DNA of 20,289 nucleotides, taken from a virus. Position numbers and translations under genes: made by a program. Position 1 is the stretch's first letter. Every line of letters starts with the position of its first letter. The stretch lies in IMG/VR virus record IMGVR_UViG_3300030102_001246, positions 1 through 20,289 of that record; one strand, written 5' to 3'. The notes under the pieces were generated by a model, which ran no database searches, was not told the DNA's origin, and was given only the letters and a program-made list of their open reading frames with translations. Shown here in pieces: positions 6,365 through 13,869 of the stretch.

Positions 6365-6583
6365 ATGCCAGACAATAACTACAATTATGGCGCGGCCTAC
6401 ATCATGAATTCACCAAACACTTCAGTGGATGATCAGATGGGCGCGGATAAGTTGTACCGTGAGGGACTTGAGTTCGATACCAAGACCGCTCAGGGTGTCT
6501 TGACGGAAGATATGCCGAAGAAGCAGACCAAAACTGCTGTCGATCCGGCTGTCATGCGTATGGCCGACGAACGCGACTACTAA
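6365..6583 (+). CDS. Hypothetical 72-aa protein between recombinase-like gene and portal
   Basis: ATG 6365 with a strong AGGGAG at 6352-6357 (7 nt). The product starts MPDNNYNYGAAYIMN, has no membrane segment and no Cys, is rich in Asp, Thr and Lys, and ends with VMRMADERDY. It lies 3 nt before the portal gene, so the two are probably co-translated, and its good ribosome site suggests high expression. Small acidic proteins at this place in marine phages are often of unknown function; a role in head assembly is a guess from position only. Confidence 0.7.
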   Translation: MPDNNYNYGAAYIMNSPNTSVDDQMGADKLYREGLEFDTKTAQGVLTEDMPKKQTKTAVDPAVMRMADERDY

Positions 6584-6586
6584 GAC

Positions 6587-8707
6587 ATGTCAGAAGATAA
6601 TTTTCTCCAACCGGCGGATGACACTACCATAGGTCTGCTCAATCCTGAAGAGCAGATGCCCGGTCTTGCAGCTTACGTCAAGTCCAAGTTCGAGGATTCC
6701 GAGAATGGTCGCTACGCTCACGAGCAGCGGTGGCTACAATCGTACAAGAACTTCCGTGGCATCTACGATTCGACCACCCAATATCGCGATTCGGAGCGGT
6801 CACAGGTCTTCATCAGGATTACAAAGACGAAAGTCCTTGCAGCCTACGGTCAAATCGTTGACATCTTGTTTGCGAACAAGAAGTTTCCGCTTGTCGTCGA
6901 ATCCACTCCCGTGCCCGAAGGCATCGCGGAGTTTGCTCATATGGAAACGCCTCTCGACCAAATGGAGCAGCAGGACCCCTACGGGTTCACAGGAGACGGT
7001 CGAGAACTTTTGCCGGGTGCCCTACAGGCCGAGGAGCCGAAGGCGTTCCTTGGGGGCTTACAGGCCGAATACGGGCAACTTCCCTTGCAAGAGGGTCGGG
7101 CGCGTATGGGTGAAGCTCAGATCGAACCGGCAAAGATCGCGGCTCATCGCATGGAGAAAACTATCCACGACCAGCTTCTCGACACAAACGCTGTAAATGT
7201 GTTGCGGAGTTCTATCTTTGAATCGTGTTTGCTCGGAACGGGCGTCGTAAAGGGTCCGTTCAATTTCTATAAACGACTGCATCGCTGGGAGCGGGACGAG
7301 ACTGGTGAGCGGGTGTACGTGCCCGAGGAAAAGACCGTGCCGCGCATCGAAATGGTTTCGGCTTGGGACTTCCACCCGGACCCGTCAGCAACCAGCGTAG
7401 ATGATTGTGAGTACGTCATCGAACGTCACCGCATGAACCGCCAGCAACTCCGCTCCTTGATCAAGCGTCCGTACTTCAACGCGGAAGCCATCGAAGAGTG
7501 CCTTGCAAAGGGTCCGAACTATGAGGACAAGTATTACGAGGATACCATCCGCGAGGATGAGACCGAGCCGTACTATCAAGGCAATCGCTATGAGGTCTTG
7601 GAGTATTGGGGTGTCTTGGACTCCAAGCTAGCCAAAGAAGCCGGTCTCGAAGGTGCGGATCAGATGTCCGAGTTCGACGAGGTTCAGGTTAACGTCTGGG
7701 TTTGCGGGACGATGGTTCTTCGCTGTGTCCTCAACCCGTTCACACCGGCCCGGATTCCGTATCAGGTGTTCCCGTACGAGATCAATCCCTATCAACTGTG
7801 GGGCGTCGGCGTAGCGGAGAACATGGAAGACGCACAAAAGCTGATGAACGGTCACGTTCGCATGGCTATCGATAACCTCGCCCTTGCTGGCAACCTTGTG
7901 TTTGATGTGGACGAGGCCAGCCTTGTGCCGGGGCAAAACATGGATATCTTCCCCGGAAAGATTTTCCGCCGCCAGTCAGGCGTCACGGGCACAGCCATCA
8001 ACGGCCTCAAGTTTCCGAACACCGCTGGCGAAAATTTACAGATGTACCAGATCAGCCGCCAACTGGCAGACGAGGAGACGGGCATCCCGTCCATCGTACA
8101 CGGTCAAACAGGCGTGACTGGCACAGGTCGTACTGCTGCCGGTCTGTCGATGCTGATGGGTTCAGCAGGCTTGTCTATGAAAACGGTGATCAAAAACATC
8201 GATGACATGCTTCTGAAGCCTCTCGGCGAAGCGTACTTCCAGTGGAATATGCAATTCAACGAGGAAGCTGAAGACATTATTGGTGACCTCGAAATCAAGC
8301 CACGTGGCGTAGCCGCAGTGATGCAAAAAGAGGTTCGCACTCAGCGACTCACCTCGTTGCTTCAGACGGTTGCTAACCCGATGCTTGCACCGTTTATCAA
8401 GATTCCAAACCTCATGCGTGAACTGGCGATTTCGCAGGATATCGATCCTGACAGTCTCGTCAATGATGCTAACGAAGCACAACTCTACGCGCAGATGCTA
8501 CAAGGACTGATGGCAAATGTACAGCAAGGAACAGGCGAAGCTGCTGGGGCCGCTGATGGCCAAGCCGGAGATATGGGCGGGGCTGGAGGAGTATCTCCAA
8601 GTCCTGAAGGAACAGACGTTCAAGGGTCTGGTAACGGCACAATCGGAGTCGGAACTGCGCCAACTGCAGGGGAAGGCGGCTTTACTGGAAATGCTCCTCA
8701 AACTTAA
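6587..8707 (+). CDS. Portal protein
   Basis: 706 aa. The portal is the dodecameric ring at one vertex through which DNA enters and leaves the head. Seen: an N-terminal region with HEQRWLQSYKNFRGIYDS, ERSQVFIRITKTKVLAAYGQIVD and FANKKFPLVVE; a wing region with DFHPDPSATSVDDCEYVIERHRM; a stem-like part with VAENMEDAQKLMNGHVRMAID; and a Gly-rich C-terminal tail (about 645-706). These are typical of the large portals of marine podovirus-like phages. Its place after the terminase and before scaffold and coat agrees. The tail-coding end is overlapped in another frame by the next gene for 191 nt, so this DNA is dual coding. No strong ribosome site; coupling to the 72-aa gene is likely. Confidence 0.9.
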   Translation: MSEDNFLQPADDTTIGLLNPEEQMPGLAAYVKSKFEDSENGRYAHEQRWLQSYKNFRGIYDSTTQYRDSERSQVFIRITKTKVLAAYGQIVDILFANKKFPLVVESTPVPEGIAEFAHMETPLDQMEQQDPYGFTGDGRELLPGALQAEEPKAFLGGLQAEYGQLPLQEGRARMGEAQIEPAKIAAHRMEKTIHDQLLDTNAVNVLRSSIFESCLLGTGVVKGPFNFYKRLHRWERDETGERVYVPEEKTVPRIEMVSAWDFHPDPSATSVDDCEYVIERHRMNRQQLRSLIKRPYFNAEAIEECLAKGPNYEDKYYEDTIREDETEPYYQGNRYEVLEYWGVLDSKLAKEAGLEGADQMSEFDEVQVNVWVCGTMVLRCVLNPFTPARIPYQVFPYEINPYQLWGVGVAENMEDAQKLMNGHVRMAIDNLALAGNLVFDVDEASLVPGQNMDIFPGKIFRRQSGVTGTAINGLKFPNTAGENLQMYQISRQLADEETGIPSIVHGQTGVTGTGRTAAGLSMLMGSAGLSMKTVIKNIDDMLLKPLGEAYFQWNMQFNEEAEDIIGDLEIKPRGVAAVMQKEVRTQRLTSLLQTVANPMLAPFIKIPNLMRELAISQDIDPDSLVNDANEAQLYAQMLQGLMANVQQGTGEAAGAADGQAGDMGGAGGVSPSPEGTDVQGSGNGTIGVGTAPTAGEGGFTGNAPQT

Positions 8708-8741
8708 AGATAATCACGAGGCTGTGGTGAAGAATGGCTGA
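8517..8741 (+). CDS. 74-aa helical protein overlapping the portal 3' end
   Basis: The frame is +1 relative to the portal. It begins inside the portal gene (ATG 8517, or possibly ATG 8556), continues past the portal stop at 8707, and ends at 8741, overlapping the next gene by 8 nt. The product is a well-formed amphipathic helical protein (AKPEIWAGLEEYLQVLKEQ, then QSESELRQLQGKAALLEML), unlike a random alternate frame. It would be translated through coupling, since ribosome sites are weak. Similar small helical proteins follow the portal in related marine phages as far as I can recall. Function unknown; perhaps a chaperone or scaffold helper. The dual-coding part encodes the Gly-rich portal tail in the other frame. 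Confidence 0.65.
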   Translation: MYSKEQAKLLGPLMAKPEIWAGLEEYLQVLKEQTFKGLVTAQSESELRQLQGKAALLEMLLKLKDNHEAVVKNG

Positions 8742-11397
8742 TCGCATAAATCTTATTGAAGATGACGATACTGAAGACACATCTTTTCGGTTCACGCCCA
8801 AGCGTGTGGTCAGTGCGGGTGAATACGGTAGTTCGTTTATCAACTTTTACAACACCACGCTCGGACTGCCATCTCTCGGACAAGAAACTGGCATCGAAGT
8901 AAGAGAGGATATCACAGAGTTGGCTGAACCGGGTCGTTCGCCAAAAAGGGATGAGCCGAGTGATGATCCGAGTGAAACTGGCGTAGACCCGTTTGATGTT
9001 ATAAACACACAGCCTATAGTATTTTACAACGATAACACCTCATCAACCAATGTAAATTTCGACAGTTATTCTGATTACCTATCTTCTGCACAAGATGGGA
9101 AGTTCAAGGATCGCGTGGGTCTCGTACAAAATGTTTTAGAACCCACTGTCACTGGCAACTTTAGAGAAATTGATCTCGGTGCAGGACTCAGTTCAGAGGT
9201 GAAGGCCACTGCTCAAGATATAGGTGCTGAAATCAAAGAAGCACCCTCTCGGGCCGAGCGTTTGATCACGGGTAATTTGGACGAAAGAGACAGCAAGTCT
9301 CTTGCCGCTGGTCTTGCGTCAGCTATGGCGGGACCGGTTGGTGGCGTAGCAGGCACCTTTATAGGGGGAACAGAAGTAAGGAACGCTTTTGGTAACAACA
9401 GTTTCCGTCCAGCGGGGCCTTTAGGTTTTGTAGCAGACCTCGTTCACGCGAAACAATACGATGCTAGGGCAAAAAACAGGGCTGTCCGTAGTGCGTACGC
9501 TCAAGGAGACATGGCGGGCACGGATTTTGGCCGGATGAATTTTAGCAAGGTCGATGTCGGTTTTGAAATGACTATCGGCAATTTAGGTATAGTTCGCGCT
9601 GCCGGTGAGTATCATTACAGCGGCAACATGCAGGGGCTGTCCCATCAAACTGTACGAGCTTTGGAGGCAATTAGCAAAGGATACGACCCCACCCGAGGTC
9701 GCTACAATTTTCGTGATCCGAGTAAAAGTCTGACGGTAGAAGAGGCGGGTGGTCTACAGGTATCCGGCAACCCGATGGATGGTTTCTTTAGGGCGAACGG
9801 CACTGTGTACAATCCCAAATTCATAGGCCATATCGGGGGTGCTTCAGGGGCGTTCCCAAGCAGAGCAATGATTCTAGGCGCAGCCAAAACTCATGGTGTA
9901 TCAGAGGATCAGTTTCGGAGTGCCCTTTCCCAAGCTAGAAGTGGAAATATCACGCTGGGGGATGCGGTTAGAAGAATCAAGTCTCAGGAAGACGCGATAC
10001 GCAAAGCAGAGGCAGATCGTAAAGAAAAAGCAGAGGCAGATCGCATAAGAGATGCTAATCTTAAAGCCCAACAACGTGCAGCAGCTCGGGCGGCTGAAAA
10101 AACTGCGGCTCAAATTGCAGAAGAAGCGAGGGAGCGGGCTAGAAAGCAGCAGCAGCAGCAGGACGATGGGGGCACACCATCTTACTCTCCACCTACTGAG
10201 TATTCTATCAGTACAGGCTTCGAGGATCGCACAGACTTTGGTGGATCAAGCGGACCATTTGCAGAGGGTGGTCGTGTTGGCCTTGCCATGGGTGGCGCAC
10301 CCGGCATGGCATCTGGTTTCGTAGATCGCCCACCCGAGCAAGTGCCTGAAGATCAGACTGTTGCGGATAACCGGGCAACCCAACTCCCCGAAGGCGCGTT
10401 CGTAATCAACGCCGCAGCCGTTGAGTTCGCGGGAAGCAATGATATCAAGGATATGTTGCTCAAGGCTCACAAAGAATCTTTACGACGCGGATTATCGGTT
10501 GACAAACAAGGAAATGGTGCTAAACTAATAGACGTGGCGATTTCAAGCGGTGAAGTTGTTGTCGCCCCACACCTCGCCAAAATTATCGGCTATGATCGCC
10601 TAAATAAGATCAACAATCGCGGCAAAGCCGAGACTCGCGAACGTATCGAAGAAAACGGGCAGCCCGAAGGTATGCAGGCTCGGTCTGGTGGTTTCATAAA
10701 TAGGTACAATGGTGGTGACGTGTCCACACGTTACGCCGGACCGTTGTCAGCAGTTGAGTTGATGAAGTCCGGCCTCAACGTCTCATCCCCTGTTTCTCAA
10801 GGATTTATCGAACAAGAACCGTTTGATACCGGCCCGGTTCCGACTGGGTTAGATGATACGGCACACGGATATCGCATAGGTGATGTGATGGCTGCTATTC
10901 AGGCTGTTGAAACCAAAGGCTACGAAAACAAGAACGGCGGCTACATATTCACCAAGTCTGATAAAAAAGGAAAAAGGTCTTCGGCCTTCGGTCCCTATCA
11001 AATAACCGGAGAAACAGTAGCGGACTTGCTGAAAAGAAACAGCAACGTAGCTAGACAAATTAAATTTGATCCGGGATTTGGCGATTACATCAATGCCTTT
11101 ATTGCACAGGGCGTTGATGCTGTAAACATACGCAAGACAGGTAAAAAGTACGTCGGTCCAGAAGATAACAGAACCCCTGTAAAAATAAGCAACGCTGTAA
11201 AGAAACTATACGGTCCCCTCGGTGTGGGTGAAATACCCAGAGAACTTCATGATAAGTATTACCCCATGCTTGCCGAGTATGTCGTGAAACAAAAAGCTTC
11301 AGATGCCGGTTCTTTTGACGAGTGGATCAAGAGCTACGGAAACAATACCGAGGCTTATCTGAAAAAAGTAAAAACAGAACTAGATAAATTATCATAA
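8734..11397 (+). CDS. Large virion-type protein with C-terminal transglycosylase-like domain
   Basis: 887 aa. Seen in order: an acidic N-terminus (MADRINLIEDDD); a hydrophobic Gly/Ala segment (about 190-212, LAAGLASAMAGPVGGVAGTF); a charged coiled coil (about 412-476) containing an 8-residue repeat (KAEADR) and five Gln; a linker with FAEGGRVGLAMGG, a phrase common in marine phage virion proteins; a domain starting LPEGAFVINAAAVEF (about 550-645); and a C-terminal region (about 715-885) with the lytic-transglycosylase-like pattern AVETKGYE (candidate catalytic Glu726) followed by SSAFGPYQIT (751-757, like the G-x-x-Q-I motif). Inference: an internal virion or ejection protein whose end opens peptidoglycan during DNA entry. 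The domain call is by motif only. It follows portal and overlaps the 74-aa gene by 8 nt. Confidence 0.72.
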   Translation: MADRINLIEDDDTEDTSFRFTPKRVVSAGEYGSSFINFYNTTLGLPSLGQETGIEVREDITELAEPGRSPKRDEPSDDPSETGVDPFDVINTQPIVFYNDNTSSTNVNFDSYSDYLSSAQDGKFKDRVGLVQNVLEPTVTGNFREIDLGAGLSSEVKATAQDIGAEIKEAPSRAERLITGNLDERDSKSLAAGLASAMAGPVGGVAGTFIGGTEVRNAFGNNSFRPAGPLGFVADLVHAKQYDARAKNRAVRSAYAQGDMAGTDFGRMNFSKVDVGFEMTIGNLGIVRAAGEYHYSGNMQGLSHQTVRALEAISKGYDPTRGRYNFRDPSKSLTVEEAGGLQVSGNPMDGFFRANGTVYNPKFIGHIGGASGAFPSRAMILGAAKTHGVSEDQFRSALSQARSGNITLGDAVRRIKSQEDAIRKAEADRKEKAEADRIRDANLKAQQRAAARAAEKTAAQIAEEARERARKQQQQQDDGGTPSYSPPTEYSISTGFEDRTDFGGSSGPFAEGGRVGLAMGGAPGMASGFVDRPPEQVPEDQTVADNRATQLPEGAFVINAAAVEFAGSNDIKDMLLKAHKESLRRGLSVDKQGNGAKLIDVAISSGEVVVAPHLAKIIGYDRLNKINNRGKAETRERIEENGQPEGMQARSGGFINRYNGGDVSTRYAGPLSAVELMKSGLNVSSPVSQGFIEQEPFDTGPVPTGLDDTAHGYRIGDVMAAIQAVETKGYENKNGGYIFTKSDKKGKRSSAFGPYQITGETVADLLKRNSNVARQIKFDPGFGDYINAFIAQGVDAVNIRKTGKKYVGPEDNRTPVKISNAVKKLYGPLGVGEIPRELHDKYYPMLAEYVVKQKASDAGSFDEWIKSYGNNTEAYLKKVKTELDKLS
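10003..10043 (+). repeat. Coding tandem repeat in coiled coil
   Basis: The 17-mer AAAGCAGAGGCAGATCG occurs at 10003-10019 and 10027-10043 (period 24 nt, 8 codons) and encodes KAEADR twice. A recent internal duplication of a coil heptad-like unit is likely; a CAG x5 run (10147-10161) lies nearby. Confidence 0.8.
10499..10526 (+). promoter_or_regulatory. Weak internal promoter-like site
   Basis: TTGACA (10499-10504), 16-bp spacer, TAAACT (10521-10526). The word CTAAACTAAT (10520-10529) is identical to that at the head-operon promoter (2152-2161). It is inside coding sequence and about 960 bp before the scaffold gene, so it could boost scaffold and coat expression, or be chance. Confidence 0.3.
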
Positions 11398-11405
11398 AGA
11401 ATTCG

Positions 11406-11471
11406 CTGGCTACCCGCAAGTTCGCGGCCCCAGCACAACCGGAGCGGCTACCCACAGCCAAGTGGCCCCGC
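11406..11471 (+). promoter_or_regulatory. Two tandem covarying RNA hairpins before scaffold gene
   Basis: Hairpin 1 (11406-11433): CTGG/CCAG outer stem, asymmetric internal loop CTAC/CC, CCGC/GCGG inner stem, 6-nt loop AAGTTC. Hairpin 2 (11444-11471): GCGG/CCGC, CTAC/CC, CCAC/GTGG, loop AGCCAA. The architecture is identical, and stem bases that differ between copies keep pairing (C-G to G-C, T-A to C-G, G-C to A-T). They lie 5 nt before the scaffold ribosome site (GAGGT 11476-11480), so a role in translation or mRNA stability is likely. Confidence 0.6.
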
Positions 11472-11487
11472 GAGTGAGGTAAATTAA

Positions 11488-12378
11488 ATGGCAAAAGCAA
11501 GAGGCCACCGTGCCAACAAAGCTAACGATTCATTCGGAACAGTAAACAATGAATCGCTGTATCGTGGAAAGTACCGTGATGAAGTCTACAAAGATGAAGA
11601 CGACAATGAAGCGGGAGAAACTGTAGAAGCACAAGAAGCGGACCCCGAAGAGGCTACTCCGCAGGAAAGCACCAGTTTCGTCGAAGCAAAAAAAGAAGAG
11701 ACCCACGATTACAAAAAACGGTATGACGACTTGAAGCGTCATTATGACGAAAAGGTCGGAGAGTTCAAGAGTGAAATCGAAAATCTCCGCAAGACCATGA
11801 CCCAACACGCACAAGAAATGCCGCGTGGGGTTGCACCACCAAAGACTGCAGAAGAACTGGAAGAGTTCAAGGAACGCTATCCAGATGTGTTCGAGGTAGT
11901 GCAAACGGTTTCAAGTCTGCAAACTGAATCTCAGGTTGCAAAACTCCGAGAAGAACTCGGTTCTATCAAGGAGCGGGAACAGGAGCTAGAAAAGCAGAAA
12001 GCCTTCGAGGAACTGCTTCGTCTCCAGCCCGACTTCAACGAGATCAAGGCGGATGAAAAATTCCTTTCTTGGCTCGAAGAGCAACCAACATCAATCTCAG
12101 ATGGTATCTACAAAAACAACAAGGATGCCCGCTGGGCGGCACGGGTCATAGACCTCTATAAGGCCGATGTTGGCCTAACAAAGAAGAAAGCCAAATCTCC
12201 ATCTGCTGCAGAAGCTGTCACTAAAACCCCTACGCGGGAAGTGAAGACAGAAGCAACAGATGGGAAGAAGATTTGGAAAGCTTCTGAAATCGGCAAAATG
12301 AAGCCGTGGCAGTTTGAAAAGGCGGAAGCCGAATTAGACGCTGCCCGTGCAGAAGGCCGAATCGACTACAACTCTTAA
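11488..12378 (+). CDS. Scaffolding protein
   Basis: 296 aa from ATG 11488, with GAGGT at 11476-11480 (7 nt). Scaffolds guide coat assembly into proheads and leave before or during packaging. Seen: a very acidic N-terminal part (about 30-75, KDEDDNEAGETVEAQEAD), a coiled coil (about 72-110 with DDLKRHYDEKVGEFKSEI, and about 145-185 with KLREELGSIKEREQEL), and a basic C-terminus that would contact coat, including KKAKSPS and the terminal GKMKPWQFEKAEAE. No enzymatic motif. This composition, length and position just before the major capsid gene are typical of phage scaffolds. It is preceded by two tandem hairpins that may control its dosage. Confidence 0.85.
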   Translation: MAKARGHRANKANDSFGTVNNESLYRGKYRDEVYKDEDDNEAGETVEAQEADPEEATPQESTSFVEAKKEETHDYKKRYDDLKRHYDEKVGEFKSEIENLRKTMTQHAQEMPRGVAPPKTAEELEEFKERYPDVFEVVQTVSSLQTESQVAKLREELGSIKEREQELEKQKAFEELLRLQPDFNEIKADEKFLSWLEEQPTSISDGIYKNNKDARWAARVIDLYKADVGLTKKKAKSPSAAEAVTKTPTREVKTEATDGKKIWKASEIGKMKPWQFEKAEAELDAARAEGRIDYNS

Positions 12379-12409
12379 CCTTTAACCTCCAAATAGGAAG
12401 GATGGACTA

Positions 12410-13348
12410 ATGGCTTTCAATAGCGCGTCAGGTTACAACAACCTGCCATCCGGTAACTTTACACCGGAAATTTTTAGCCAAAAAGTTCTCAAATTCTTCC
12501 GTCGCGCTTCGGTTGCAGAAGACATCACGAACACCGACTACGCTGGCGAAATTGAGAATTTTGGCGATACTGTCCGCATCATCAAGGAACCAACAATTAC
12601 GGTCTCCTCGTATGCTCGTGGATCAGTAGTAAACCCGCAAGACCTTGCTGACGATCAGACAACTATGGTTGTTGATCAGGCAAACGCTTTTGCATTTAAG
12701 ATTGACGACATCGAAGAGCGTCAGTCTCACGTTAACTTCGAGGCTCTGGCCACCTCTTCAGGTGCGTACTCCTTGAAGCGTAAGTACGATGCCAACGTCC
12801 TGCAAGCAATGGCAGACGGCGCAGGCAACACCGGTACCTCTGTTGGTACGGCTGCTAGCCCGATCGATATCACTGGTAGTGGTAACGAGGACGCTGCTGT
12901 CAACCTGATAATGACAATGGCTCGTATTCTCGACGATCAGACTGTTCCAGAAGAGAACCGCTGGTTTGTAGCACCTCCGATCTTCTACGAGAACGCGTTC
13001 AAGGCTGGTGCCAAGTTCGCAGAAGTTCAGGTAACTGGTGACGGCACTTCGCCGCTCCGCAACGGTCTTGTCATGGCTGGCAATATTGCCGGTTTCAACT
13101 GTTACAAGTCCACGGCCCTGAACAACTCGGGAACTGACGTTGTGACCATCAACTCGCAAGACACTACGAACGATTTCGTTGTTCTTGCTGGACATATGTC
13201 CTCAACTGCAACTGCTTCGCACATTGCGAAGACTGAGGTTGTACGTTCGACTGAAACCTTTAGTGACATCGTTCGTGGTCTCCACGTGTTTGGCCGTAAG
13301 GTCATTCGCCCGGAAGCTATCGTTCAGGGTGTCATTAAGACTGACTAA
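12410..13348 (+). CDS. Major capsid protein
   Basis: 312 aa, start ATG 12410 with the best ribosome site of the window (GGAAGGA, about 12396-12402), as expected for the most abundant protein. Seen: N-terminal MAFNSASGYNNLPSGNFTPEIFSQKVLKFF with an E-loop-like region, AFKIDDIEERQSHVNFE, then YSLKRKYDANVLQAMA, NRWFVAPPIFYENAF and the C-terminal end VIRPEAIVQGV. This profile matches HK97-fold coats of the P22-coat-like group in marine podovirus-like phages; the exact family was not searched. It ends with tandem stops (TAA TAG, 13346-13351). The next gene has its own strong ribosome site. It follows the scaffold and lies in the expected order. Confidence 0.92.
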   Translation: MAFNSASGYNNLPSGNFTPEIFSQKVLKFFRRASVAEDITNTDYAGEIENFGDTVRIIKEPTITVSSYARGSVVNPQDLADDQTTMVVDQANAFAFKIDDIEERQSHVNFEALATSSGAYSLKRKYDANVLQAMADGAGNTGTSVGTAASPIDITGSGNEDAAVNLIMTMARILDDQTVPEENRWFVAPPIFYENAFKAGAKFAEVQVTGDGTSPLRNGLVMAGNIAGFNCYKSTALNNSGTDVVTINSQDTTNDFVVLAGHMSSTATASHIAKTEVVRSTETFSDIVRGLHVFGRKVIRPEAIVQGVIKTD

Positions 13349-13361
13349 TAGGGAGGCTTAG

Positions 13362-13784
13362 ATGACTGATTATACCGTAACTGGCGCTGTCGCAGGCGTC
13401 CCTCTTGGCATTAAGCCGCAGATCGTAGAAGTCGTTCTTGACTTCTCGTCTACTAGCCTGACTACTTCGGACTCCGTTGAGGTTTTCGAAATGAAGGCAA
13501 ACACTCTTGTCCTCATGGCAGGTGTGGAAGTCCTTACCGTGGCATCGACTGGTTCGCCGGTCCTTGACCTCGGTGACGACACAGACGACGATCTCTACGT
13601 TGCTGCTCTGGACGGTACTGCTACCGGCCACGAGATCAACAATGCAGCCGGTACTGCAAAGCTGTACACCGCTGCCGACACTATCGATCTGATTGCCAAC
13701 ACGGCAACCTTCGATGGTAAGGTACGTGTGTTCGCAGTGATCGCAGAACTCGGTACTGCAGAGACGGCGGCTTCGTTCGCCTAA
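13362..13784 (+). CDS. Small structural protein after capsid, head-decoration type
   Basis: 140 aa with GGGAGG at 13351-13356 (5 nt from ATG), hence probably highly expressed. It is rich in Ala, Thr, Val and Asp, with beta-strand-like segments (PQIVEVVLDFSST, NTLVLMAGVEVLTVAS, GKVRVFAVIAELG) and no membrane segment or Cys. Genes of this size directly behind the coat gene of marine phages often encode head decoration or head-completion proteins; this is from context and composition. It is the last gene before the terminator-like hairpin and the next promoter, so it ends the head operon. Confidence 0.7.
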   Translation: MTDYTVTGAVAGVPLGIKPQIVEVVLDFSSTSLTTSDSVEVFEMKANTLVLMAGVEVLTVASTGSPVLDLGDDTDDDLYVAALDGTATGHEINNAAGTAKLYTAADTIDLIANTATFDGKVRVFAVIAELGTAETAASFA

Positions 13785-13796
13785 CCAACTTGTCGG

Positions 13797-13813
13797 GGGG
13801 GCCACGTGCCCCC
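13797..13813 (+). terminator. Terminator-like hairpin ending head operon
   Basis: GGGGG (13797-13801) pairs with CCCCC (13809-13813) around a 7-nt loop. The downstream T-tract is poor (ttgacatttcttt), so termination may be partial. The -35 of the next promoter begins on the next base. Confidence 0.55.
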
Positions 13814-13842
13814 TTGACATTTCTTTAATTACATGATAAAAG
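13814..13842 (+). promoter_or_regulatory. Promoter of lysis and accessory operon
   Basis: TTGACA (13814-13819), 17-bp spacer, TAAAAG (13837-13842; 4 of 6) with an extended -10 TG (13834-13835). It fits the expected place between the hairpin and the gene at 13870. Confidence 0.65.
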
Positions 13843-13856
13843 CAGGAACCTCCTGC
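13842..13856. promoter_or_regulatory. Dyad over the -10 and start site, operator-like
   Basis: GCAGGA (13842-13847) and TCCTGC (13851-13856) are perfect arms around ACC. It covers the expected start (about 13848), so it would be only half present in the RNA; this favours a DNA-binding site over an RNA hairpin. A repressor here could block the promoter. Confidence 0.4.
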
Positions 13857-13869
13857 GGGGATAAACCAT

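Noticed and set aside
6666-7196. 176-codon + strand frame inside the portal gene
   Set aside because: Ser/Arg-rich composition typical of an out-of-frame shadow; unlike the 8517 overlap it neither extends past the portal nor has a coherent fold pattern.
10147-10161. CAG x5 run as a meaningful repeat element
   Set aside because: In frame, encodes Gln in a coiled-coil linker; a shorter one occurs near 1000. Ordinary coding microsatellites.
12402-12412. Two-codon minigene (ATG GAC TAA) over the coat start
   Set aside because: Probably a chance ATG in the spacer; the strong ribosome site serves the coat ATG at 12410.
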